Assembly: GCF_001578885.1 (NCBI RefSeq)
Contig: NZ_KQ969495.1
Coordinates: 1 to 64,000, forward strand
DNA: 64,000 nucleotides
Source of the DNA: Streptococcus sp. DD12
GTDB taxonomy: Bacteria; Bacillota; Bacilli; Lactobacillales; Streptococcaceae
Direction: 5' to 3'
Of this stretch, positions 51,277 to 58,740 are shown piece after piece. How positions within the stretch are numbered: the stretch's first letter is position 1; each line of letters begins with the position of its first letter. The notes under the pieces are model-generated. The model did no database searches and had not been told where the DNA came from. It saw only the letters and a program-made list of their open reading frames with translations. A program made the translations under genes and the position numbers.

Positions 51277-51348
51277 ATGAAGAAAATTTCAAAATTTTTA
51301 CCGATTTTTATTTTGGTGATGGATATTATTATCATCGTCGGTAGATAG
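51277..51348 (+). CDS. shp: Short hydrophobic peptide (SHP) pheromone precursor
   Basis: 23 codons. The peptide begins MKKISKFLPIF and ends with the octapeptide DIIIIVGR before TAG. GGAAG (51265-51269) lies before the ATG. The N-terminus is basic and the body hydrophobic, as in SHP precursors. From memory S. pyogenes SHP3 begins the same way and ends DIIIIVGG, so this peptide differs at the last residue (AGA Arg for GGA Gly). Known SHPs are processed by Eep, re-enter by the Ami/Opp permease and bind Rgg. None of those genes is in the window. Confidence 0.92.
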   Translation: MKKISKFLPIFILVMDIIIIVGR

Positions 51349-51823
51349 TATAAATAAGTGTTGTAGATTGGTAGACTAGTTCGCAGAATGCAAATATTGT
51401 GTTGTGTAATTAAAAATTTTAGTACTCATCAGTACAGATAAGAGAGTGGGACAGAAATCAGTAATTTCGTCGTATCCCCTCCTTAGTGATTTTATGACCT
51501 ATGACACCTCTACGAGTATCTTTCTCGGGAGAACTGTATTGGCGAAGTATCGTACAACTCATGAAAGTGTAAATATGTAGCCGTAATTTATATGTGTAAA
51601 TCACGTACGTCAATCAGTAAATGTGTGATTTATCTCGTGAGGCATTATTAACTTCAGGAGAAATGTAGTAACAAGGAACCTGAGATATCAGTGAAAGTCA
51701 TAGTAGTTAAGAAACTTTTGTGATGAGTAGTGGAGCGAAGGGCTAAAAAATCTGTCAACACAATTTTGTTTTCCCTAAGCCGGTCAGAGAAGGAGACAGA
51801 TACGGTGGTGTGAGAGAGGCTAG
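51349..51823. other. Gene-poor stretch between shp and the NRPS
   Basis: No intact gene seen in six frames and no clear terminator, so transcription from the shp promoter could run into the NRPS. AGAGAGTGGGACAGAAATC at 51441-51459 is the style of a dispersed streptococcal intergenic repeat, with a partly complementary ATTTCGTCGTATCCC after it. The rest looks like decayed DNA. Confidence 0.4.
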
Positions 51824-52036
51824 AAACTAGACTCTACTCTATTAGAAGATGGTAAATACTATTTTCATGGTTTTGAAATTAATGTAAATGGTGTCAATAG
51901 ATTTGTTCTTCGATACAACAGTGGAAATATCAATCTTACCGAAGTCGAGTTAGAAGATGCTGTAAAATATATAGAAAAGATTGGGAAGGAGGTATCTAAT
52001 GAACAAAATCGATCTAGTAATGAATTATCTGAATAA
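51824..52036 (+). pseudogene. C-terminal remnant of an unknown gene before the NRPS
   Basis: Open frame of 70 codons following TAG 51821 with no ATG, GTG or TTG start. It reads EDGKYYFHGFEINVNG, then 'FVLRYNSGNINLTEVELEDAV' and 'YIEKIGKEVSNEQ', with normal protein composition, and runs 38 nt into the NRPS gene, whose ribosome site lies within it. It looks like the tail of a gene that lost its 5' part. Family not recognised. Confidence 0.5.
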
Positions 52037-55000
52037 AGAAAAAATTTCGGGTACAAAAATATTTTACGGAAGCTGTATCGAAAATCATTCCAATACAAAA
52101 GATGTTGATGTTTGCATTATTACTAACAAAGTTGTTGATGAAGAGTTTTATGATAGATATCGACAATTTCTCATTGATAATAAACTTGTTATTGATGAGG
52201 AAATAAGATATAAGGATAAATTATTCTTGAGTGAGAGTAAGATCGAGTCTGCTCTTGAAAGTTACAGTAATCAATCTGAAGACTTTGACTTAGAAAACGA
52301 TTATAGAGATGTCGTTAATAGGCTAATTATTAACATATTTACGACCAAAGTAAAATTATTTGATGATGATGAAAATTATGAGGAATACAGTAATAGAGCT
52401 TGGAAAGAAGTTTTAGAGAGGTTTCGAAATTTTGGAGGAAAAACGTTTTCAGATTTTATTAAAATCTTTAAAGTTAATTGGGATTACAAGCAATATTGGG
52501 GGTATTCTCCAAAAATTATTAAAGATTTATATCATAGATTCTATCAATATCATTCGGAAAGTGAATTTATTAGGTTGTTAAAGACTAATGTAATCAAACA
52601 TCCTCAAAAGATAGCTGTTTACTCAGAAGCGAAGAACCTTACTTATGAGGAACTAGATAGATTTTCAGATAATGTGGCTGATTCATTGTTAAATTTTGAA
52701 TCAAAATATGTAGTTGTGAATTACTCTCATACTTATGAACTTCTGCCAATAATATTTGGAATATTGAAATCTGGGAAAGTATACATTCCAGTAGATAATA
52801 CTAGCCCTGTAAAAGAAATTGAGTTAATTAGGAAAAAATTTCCTGATAGTATACATATTAGTGAAGTTGAATCTGATCTGGACATACCAAAGATTTTCAG
52901 TTCTAATCACAGAATAGTGAATTATCAAAAAAATAAGTTAGCATATATTATACATACCTCTGGCACGACAGGAGTTCCTAAAGGTGTTTGTGTAACAACA
53001 AGCAATTTAAATTATATTATGAGAGCTTGCCAATCGTTTGCGCCGGTATCTATTAGTGATTGCTACTTATTTTCTACAAGAACGACTTTCGATGTTTCAA
53101 TAACAGAAATTTTTGGCTTTTTATACAATGGAGGAAGTGTCTATTTATTTTCTGTAAAAAACAAGAACTTTTATAAAGAATTACCAAATATAATTAATAA
53201 ATTTGCTATTACTCATGTTGCCTTGTCTCCATCAATACTAGGGGTATTACTTAAATATAGTAATGAAATCGGATTACAGTATATTAATCAGTTGAAATAC
53301 CTGTTAATCGCAGGAGAGGAATTTAAATATGAATTACTAAAAATAGCTGAAGAAAAGTTAAAAAAAGTAGATGTATTTAATGTATATGGCCCAACTGAAA
53401 CAACAGTTTATGCGACCTATTTCAATGTTAGGGAGATAAGTGAATCTTTTAGATTAAAAAATATAGTACCTATTGGAAAACCTTTACCAGGAGTCGAGAC
53501 ACTAATTATTGATAATGAATTATTGATAGGTGGCCAAGGTGTAGCGGATGGCTATTATAATGATGTCATTCAGACGGAAAAGAAATTTACAAAAATTAAT
53601 GGTAGTATTTTTTACCATACAGGAGACATAGTAGAGGAATCGAATTCGTTACTTGTTTATAGAGGGAGGCAAGATAGCCAAATACAACTTTACGGTATAC
53701 GTCTAGAATTAGGAGAAATTAGGACTTCTATTGCACAAATAATCAATGATTCCCAAAGAGATCTTGAAGTCATTTTTGATAACAATATGCTGATACTGTT
53801 TTATACAGGTGATAAAATAAATAATATCAGAGAGATGTTGGAGAAGGAGATGATTTCTTATAAGATACCTTCTAAATATATCAACATTGAGGAGTTTCCT
53901 TTAACTTCTAATGGTAAAATCGATAAGAAATTACTGTTAGAAAAAGTTACAAGTAATGAAATCAGAAATCATGAGGAAAACAATATACGTGCTATAGTAC
54001 TCAATGTAGTAGAATCGGTTATGCAGCAGCAGATAAAACCTGATGAAAATTTATTGGATATGGGATTGAATTCTCTAAACTCTGTGGAAATTATATTAGA
54101 ACTAGAAGAGCGGTTGAATATTGATTTAGGCAGTCTAAATCTTTATGTAAATTCATCAATAGAAGAAATGACAAAGTTTATAGAAAAATCTCAGAAACTG
54201 TCTAGCGTAAAGGTAACTTCAATTGTTGAACCTAAAATAGAATTAAAAAATAATCCAATAATAAGAAATGTTGAGTATAGATTTCCAACTTTTTTCTATG
54301 CTAGAATATATAATGCATTAAATTTTGATAGTCAGTTAACGGGAAAAATTTATCTAAGAAAAGAACAGATAAGTTATGAAGAAATATACCATAAACTTTC
54401 CAAAATTGAGGTATTTAAGTCGGTTTTGTCGAATGACTTGAACTATTTTGAGGTTCTAGATACACCAATCAACATTTCTAGAATTGAAATCAGTGATGCA
54501 CGGCTGGATATTTCTGAGGAATTACGTAATCTAGTAAAGAACAGTAAGGAAAACAATGGTCTCTTGTATAAGTTTGTTCTTTTTGAGGATGAAAATGAGT
54601 TAGTTCTTCACTATTCAATTGATCATAGTATATGCGATTCATCTTCGATAGATGCATTGGAAAGATATCTTCTTGGCATCAATAATCTAAGTAAAAATTA
54701 TTCTTCCTATATCAAAGAAGTCCATTCTAGGAATAAAATAGATGGACTTCTGAGGGAGGTTGAGAGATTCGATTTACAAGATGATGAAAAAGTATCAGGA
54801 GTTTTAGTTGGTATAAACGATAGAGTAAATTTCACAACTCTTAACTATTTAAGTACTGAAACTAGAAATGTATATGTTGAAATTCTTCTATTTTTAAGAG
54901 ATAAATTTTTGAAACAGTATCAATTGGATAATGTTAAGGTCAATCTGATTTATAATATACGTAAATTTAACGAAGCTTTAGACTTTACTTCGACTATAGG

Positions 55001-55370
55001 TGATTTACATTTAGGTTTAACATACAATCTTAATCTTAATGATGATATAGAGGAAACTTTGGAAGAACTAATAAATTTTTATAAAGAAAATATGTTTAAC
55101 CCCAAAGCGATTGGTTACAAGAATTTTCCGAATATTGGTTTGGATGAAAAGAAAATTGTAAAGTGTTTTGATGATACTGTCTTTATTTCCGTCGACTATT
55201 TGGGGGTGGTGTCAAGAAAAGAATTTGAAAAGACTAAACAAATTACTTCTGAAATAAATAAGGAAATAAAAAAACTAAATGGTCATAAAATGAACATAAC
55301 GGCATATATCGTTGATAATAAACTTGAAATAATCTTTTCGAAACAATTTGAAAAGGAGAAGTATGAATAA
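51999..55370 (+). CDS. Single-module nonribosomal peptide synthetase (NTase-like, A, T, C)
   Basis: 1123 residues from ATG 51999, preceded by AAGGAGGT. Residues 1-180 carry a nucleotidyltransferase-like G24-S25..D35-x-D37 pattern. The adenylation domain (about 190-650) has TSGTTGVPKG (320-329), TFDVS, YGPTE (463-467), TGD, 'YRGRQDSQIQLYGIRLELGEI' and NGKID. The carrier domain has 'LLDMGLNSLNS' with Ser692 as the phosphopantetheine site. Residues about 740-1123 look like a condensation domain, with HYSIDHSICD (871-880) in place of HHxxxDG and 'STIGDLHLGLTYN' later. It probably activates one amino acid and condenses it with an unknown partner. AT-rich and low in host-like codons. Overlaps the MFS gene. 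Likely controlled by Rgg/SHP. Confidence 0.88.
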   Translation: MNKIDLVMNYLNKEKISGTKIFYGSCIENHSNTKDVDVCIITNKVVDEEFYDRYRQFLIDNKLVIDEEIRYKDKLFLSESKIESALESYSNQSEDFDLENDYRDVVNRLIINIFTTKVKLFDDDENYEEYSNRAWKEVLERFRNFGGKTFSDFIKIFKVNWDYKQYWGYSPKIIKDLYHRFYQYHSESEFIRLLKTNVIKHPQKIAVYSEAKNLTYEELDRFSDNVADSLLNFESKYVVVNYSHTYELLPIIFGILKSGKVYIPVDNTSPVKEIELIRKKFPDSIHISEVESDLDIPKIFSSNHRIVNYQKNKLAYIIHTSGTTGVPKGVCVTTSNLNYIMRACQSFAPVSISDCYLFSTRTTFDVSITEIFGFLYNGGSVYLFSVKNKNFYKELPNIINKFAITHVALSPSILGVLLKYSNEIGLQYINQLKYLLIAGEEFKYELLKIAEEKLKKVDVFNVYGPTETTVYATYFNVREISESFRLKNIVPIGKPLPGVETLIIDNELLIGGQGVADGYYNDVIQTEKKFTKINGSIFYHTGDIVEESNSLLVYRGRQDSQIQLYGIRLELGEIRTSIAQIINDSQRDLEVIFDNNMLILFYTGDKINNIREMLEKEMISYKIPSKYINIEEFPLTSNGKIDKKLLLEKVTSNEIRNHEENNIRAIVLNVVESVMQQQIKPDENLLDMGLNSLNSVEIILELEERLNIDLGSLNLYVNSSIEEMTKFIEKSQKLSSVKVTSIVEPKIELKNNPIIRNVEYRFPTFFYARIYNALNFDSQLTGKIYLRKEQISYEEIYHKLSKIEVFKSVLSNDLNYFEVLDTPINISRIEISDARLDISEELRNLVKNSKENNGLLYKFVLFEDENELVLHYSIDHSICDSSSIDALERYLLGINNLSKNYSSYIKEVHSRNKIDGLLREVERFDLQDDEKVSGVLVGINDRVNFTTLNYLSTETRNVYVEILLFLRDKFLKQYQLDNVKVNLIYNIRKFNEALDFTSTIGDLHLGLTYNLNLNDDIEETLEELINFYKENMFNPKAIGYKNFPNIGLDEKKIVKCFDDTVFISVDYLGVVSRKEFEKTKQITSEINKEIKKLNGHKMNITAYIVDNKLEIIFSKQFEKEKYE

Positions 55371-56571
55371 AGTAAAGGCTAATGTAAAACTGCTAGTGAT
55401 GAGTAGAATGATATCACGTATTGGAGACATTATGTTTGACTTTGCGAATAATACTTTTCTTGCGGGTTTACATCCAACGTCACTATCATTAGTTGCAGTA
55501 TATCAGTCACTAGAAAGTGTGATAGGTGTTCTATTTAATTTGTTTGGTGGGGTTATTGCTGATAGCTTCAAGCGGAAAAAAATTATCATTGGAACTAATA
55601 TCTTATGTGCTATTGCTTGTATAGTTCTTTCGTTCATATCTCAACAACAATGGTTGGTTTATGCTATTCTCATTACCAATGTAATTTTGGCTTTTATGAG
55701 TGCTTTTTCTGGGCCGTCCTACAAAGCCTTTACGAAAGAAATTGTGAAAAAAGATCAAATAACAAAATTAAATTCTTACTTGGAGACTTCTAGTACAATT
55801 ATTAAAGTAACAGTTCCTCTGGTAGCAATTTTCCTATGTAGTATATTGGGCATACATGGTGTATTATTATTAGATGGTTTCTCGTTTCTCATTGCTGCCT
55901 TGCTGATTTTCTTGATTGTACCCATTAATGAAGAAGTGGTCACAAAGGAGAAAATGACAATAGGTGGAGTCTTTGGCGACTTAAAAATAGGGTTCAAGTA
56001 TGTATACAGCCATAAGCCAATATTTATGATTATCGCACTCTCTGCCTTAGTTAATTTTTTTCTAGCAGCTTATAATTTATTGTTACCTTATAGCAATCAA
56101 ATGTTTGGAGAAATATCAGCTGGGCTTTATGGAACATTTTTAACAGCAGAAGCAATAGGTGGATTTATTGGAGCGATATTAAGTGCTTTTGTCAATAGAT
56201 CTTTATCAAGTAAACGTTTAATGCTCCTTTTGGCGTGTTCGGGTATTATGTTAATGCTATCTACTCCGCTTTATTCTATCTTCCACAATGCCATTGTTCT
56301 AGCCTTGTCTCCAGCTTTGTTTAGTCTATTTCTATCTATATTTAATATCCAATTTTTCTCCATTGTTCAAAGAGATGTAGATAATGAGTTTCTTGGTAGA
56401 GTCTTTGGAATCATTTTTACGGTAGCAATACTTTTTATGCCTATTGGTACTGGCTTTTTCTCGGTAATATTAAGTTCTAGTAATACATTTAATCTTTTTA
56501 TTATTGGTGCGTCTATTACGGTATTATCACTGGTCTTTGGAAGGTTGTTCAAGAGATATGATATGACTTGA
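55363..56571 (+). CDS. MFS exporter, EntS-like
   Basis: 402 residues from ATG 55363 (AAAAGGAG upstream). Its start lies inside the last codons of the NRPS gene, so translation is coupled. About twelve membrane segments. 'MSRMISRIGDIMFDFANNTFL' (about 14-34) and the loop 'FGGVIADSFKRKKIIIGTN' (about 64-82, MFS motif A) are typical of the drug/siderophore exporters that accompany peptide synthetases. It probably exports or gives immunity to the NRPS product. No terminator is evident after it. Confidence 0.88.
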   Translation: MNKVKANVKLLVMSRMISRIGDIMFDFANNTFLAGLHPTSLSLVAVYQSLESVIGVLFNLFGGVIADSFKRKKIIIGTNILCAIACIVLSFISQQQWLVYAILITNVILAFMSAFSGPSYKAFTKEIVKKDQITKLNSYLETSSTIIKVTVPLVAIFLCSILGIHGVLLLDGFSFLIAALLIFLIVPINEEVVTKEKMTIGGVFGDLKIGFKYVYSHKPIFMIIALSALVNFFLAAYNLLLPYSNQMFGEISAGLYGTFLTAEAIGGFIGAILSAFVNRSLSSKRLMLLLACSGIMLMLSTPLYSIFHNAIVLALSPALFSLFLSIFNIQFFSIVQRDVDNEFLGRVFGIIFTVAILFMPIGTGFFSVILSSSNTFNLFIIGASITVLSLVFGRLFKRYDMT

Positions 56572-56590
56572 TAGTTCTAACTAAGTCATA

Positions 56591-56698
56591 CTAAGTAAAC
56601 GGCCTGGAAGTGCTGATTCCTGTTTTTTGCTTAAGCTTGGTTTTGGTCCAACCTTTATCAATAAGAAGTTTCCATAATTTATTGTAGCTAAACTTCAT
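56591..56698 (-). pseudogene. Truncated XRE-type helix-turn-helix gene
   Basis: 35 codons: ATG AAG TTT opens 'MKFSYNKLWKLLIDKGWT' and continues 'KTKLKQKTGISTS' before diverging to a stop. The start is that of small XRE regulators often found with mobile or restriction-modification genes ('SYNKLWKLLIDK..TKTELxxKxGIST'). The second half of the domain is missing, so it is a remnant. It overlaps the end of another minus-strand fragment by ATGAAGTTTAG. Confidence 0.6.
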
Positions 56699-56828
56699 CT
56701 GAGTCTTCTTCGGATGGAGCAGACTCTTTTAAGTAAGCCTCGTTTTGTTCTGATAGTGCAGTGATTGTAGCTCTTAGTTTAGAGTTGTTAAGTGACTTTC
56801 CAACCTCTATATCCCAAGAACTAGGATT
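56688..56828 (-). pseudogene. C-terminal fragment of an unknown gene upstream of the HTH remnant
   Basis: 46 codons open after an in-frame TGA (56831-56829), reading NPSSWDIEVGKSLNNSK, then 'LRATITALSEQNEAYLKESA' and an acidic end. Normal protein composition and the coupled overlap with the HTH start suggest the two were once an operon. Not recognised. Confidence 0.45.
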
Positions 56829-56997
56829 TCATATTTGATTGGGACTCAAGAAAAACAAAAAGAAAGGAAAGACGACTTCGTCATCGCTTGCAGTCAATAA
56901 CTCTGCAGTACAATGTCGGGAGGCTGGATATTAAAGAAGGGAAGGACATCACCCCAACTTTTAAAAATTCTTTGGGGCTTGATGTGTAAAAGATAAG

Positions 56998-57027
56998 AGA
57001 CGTGCCGGATTGACACGTCTTTTTTTA
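56998..57027 (+). terminator. Terminator before the HAD operon
   Basis: AGACGTG and CACGTCT form a perfect 7-bp stem with a 9-nt loop, followed by seven or more T. Confidence 0.85.
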
Positions 57028-57036
57028 GAGCAACTG

Positions 57037-57045
57037 TGTTACAAT
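57037..57045 (+). promoter_or_regulatory. Extended -10 promoter of the HAD-HAD-ftsY operon
   Basis: TGTTACAAT, an extended -10 with a poor -35, about 76 nt before the HAD ATG. It lies just outside the repeat, on the island side, so it is not present at the left copy. Confidence 0.6.
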
Positions 57046-57057
57046 AGAAGAAGTTAT

Positions 57058-57144
57058 TTTAGGCATTGACTTGCAGAGCTCACTTGTTTTTGTCTCCCTT
57101 GAAAGGAAAAGGTTAGATGGTATGATTAAATTGATAGCAACAGA
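57058..57144 (+). repeat. Right 87-bp direct repeat (5' end of intact HAD gene)
   Basis: Partner of 50088-50174 (85 of 87 identical). The two mismatches are adjacent, near 57076 (GCAGAGCT here, GCACGGCT at left). The repeat covers the leader, ribosome site and first eight codons of the HAD gene. Confidence 0.92.
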
Positions 57145-57922
57145 CATGGATGGTACCTTTTTAGATGACAGGGGTTCCTATGATAGGGAGCGACTTGGCC
57201 GGCTTTTACCGGAGCTTGCCAAGCGAGATATCATTTTTACTGTGGCTAGTGGGCGAGCGCTTTTGGCTGTGGATAAGCTCTTTGAGCCTTTTCGCGATCA
57301 GATTGCTGTCATTGCGGAAAATGGTTGTGTAGCCAGCTACCGCGACCAGCTTCTCTATGAGCAGGCCATGGCGCCAGAACTCTATCTTAGCTTGGTTGAC
57401 CTTTTACAGGACAACCCTTATAGCACGGGAAAAGAGGTGCTTTTGTCTGGGCGTCAGGGCAGTTATCTGCTAGAGTCTGCTCCACAGTCCTATCGGGACT
57501 TTATGCAACTCTACTATGAAAATATCCAAGTGGTGTCTGATTTTTCTCAAGTAGACGATGCGATTTTGAAGTTAACGACGAACTTTGCAGCCAGTCAAGT
57601 GGCGCAAGGCGAAGCCTGGCTCAATGAGCAGTGTTCGGCGATTACAGCTGTGACGACAGGCTTTGAATCACTCGATATCATTCCCCGTGGTGTAGACAAG
57701 GGCTTTGGGCTCCGTCATCTCTGTCAAGAACTAGGTATCAGTACAAAAGAGGTGATGGCATTTGGGGATAATCTCAATGACCTGCAAATGCTAGAAGAAG
57801 CAGGCTTAGCCGTGGCTCCGACAAATGCACGGGATGAAATCAAGGCTGTCAGTGATTACATTATTGGGCATCACAAGGAGGGCTCGGTGCTAGATTTTAT
57901 TGAAAAAGAGGTATTGGCATGA
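57122..57922 (+). CDS. Cof-type HAD-IIB phosphatase
   Basis: 266 residues from ATG 57122 (AAGGAAAAGG upstream). The frame extended to 57071 only adds leader sequence. Nucleophile motif 'ATDMDGTFLDD' (about 6-16), motif II 'FTVASGRA', cap domain in the middle, 'PRGVDKGFGL' (Lys) and 'VMAFGDNLNDLQML' (metal Asp). It hydrolyses an unknown phosphometabolite. It is followed at ATGA overlap by a paralogue and then ftsY, the usual streptococcal trio. Confidence 0.92.
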   Translation: MIKLIATDMDGTFLDDRGSYDRERLGRLLPELAKRDIIFTVASGRALLAVDKLFEPFRDQIAVIAENGCVASYRDQLLYEQAMAPELYLSLVDLLQDNPYSTGKEVLLSGRQGSYLLESAPQSYRDFMQLYYENIQVVSDFSQVDDAILKLTTNFAASQVAQGEAWLNEQCSAITAVTTGFESLDIIPRGVDKGFGLRHLCQELGISTKEVMAFGDNLNDLQMLEEAGLAVAPTNARDEIKAVSDYIIGHHKEGSVLDFIEKEVLA

Positions 57923-58740
57923 GCATTCGTTTGGTCGCTTTGGACTTGGATAATACCCTATTTGATAAGGCTAAAGAAGTCAGCGTAAAAAACCGACAGG
58001 CTATTTTAGCAGCCAAGGCCCAAGGGGTGAAAGTGGTTATCACAACAGGTCGGCCCTTACCAGCTATTGGCAATCTCTTGAATGACTTGGGTTTGGCCGA
58101 TGAAGAAGACTATAGCGTTACTCTAAATGGCGGGCTTATCCAGTCCAACACCGGACAGGTGATTGCAGAGACTGGGCTGACCTTGTCAGAAATAAAAGCT
58201 ATTGCTGATATCTTGGTCCCCTTGGGTCTTCCGGTGGATGTGATTAGTGGGGATCAGGTCTATAGTTTACCGGCTCTTGGGCACCAGTCTCTCTACCATC
58301 GGGCCAACCCGCTTTTGACGTTTAACACCATCACAGACCTGTCAGAGTTGCCTCGAGACCGTCAATTTAATAAGGTTGTTACGGTACAGGAGGCTGCTTA
58401 TCTTGACCAGCAGATGGCACGTTTGCCAGAAGCCCTTGGCCAAGCATTTGAGGTTTTTAAATCTCGAGACATTATCTTAGAAATCATGCCCAAGGGGGTT
58501 CACAAGGCTACAGGGCTCAAGGTCTTGTCCGACTTTCTGGGTATTGACCAGAGCGATGTTATGGCTGTGGGGGATGAGGCCAATGACCTGAGCATGGTTG
58601 CTTGGGCGGGCTGTGGCGTTGCTATGGCGAATGCGGTGCCTGCCCTTAAAGAAATCGCCCAATGGGTGACAACAGCTGACAATAACCACTCAGGGGTAGC
58701 AGAGGCTATCCAAAAATTTGTATTAAAAGGAGACCGTTAG
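57919..58740 (+). CDS. Cof-type HAD-IIB phosphatase, second copy
   Basis: 273 residues. 'VALDLDNTLFDKAKEV' (DxDxT nucleophile, with Asn in place of the usual Gly after the second Asp), 'VITTGRPL', 'MPKGVHKATGL' (Lys) and 'VMAVGDEANDLSMV'. Same fold as the preceding gene but clearly divergent, so probably a different substrate. It ends 1 nt before the ftsY ATG. Confidence 0.92.
   Translation: MSIRLVALDLDNTLFDKAKEVSVKNRQAILAAKAQGVKVVITTGRPLPAIGNLLNDLGLADEEDYSVTLNGGLIQSNTGQVIAETGLTLSEIKAIADILVPLGLPVDVISGDQVYSLPALGHQSLYHRANPLLTFNTITDLSELPRDRQFNKVVTVQEAAYLDQQMARLPEALGQAFEVFKSRDIILEIMPKGVHKATGLKVLSDFLGIDQSDVMAVGDEANDLSMVAWAGCGVAMANAVPALKEIAQWVTTADNNHSGVAEAIQKFVLKGDR

Larger units (their letters stand above)
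56829..57121. other. Right end of the island and leader of the HAD gene
   Basis: No gene. An imperfect hairpin at about 56946-56987 (ACATCACCCCAA with TTTGGGGCTTGATGT), the terminator 56998-57027, the promoter 57037-57045 and the right direct repeat from 57058 occupy it. Confidence 0.6.

Noticed and set aside
50088-57144. Transposon or integrative element with its own recombinase
   Set aside because: No transposase, integrase or terminal inverted repeats found; the 87-bp direct repeats are far longer than target-site duplications.
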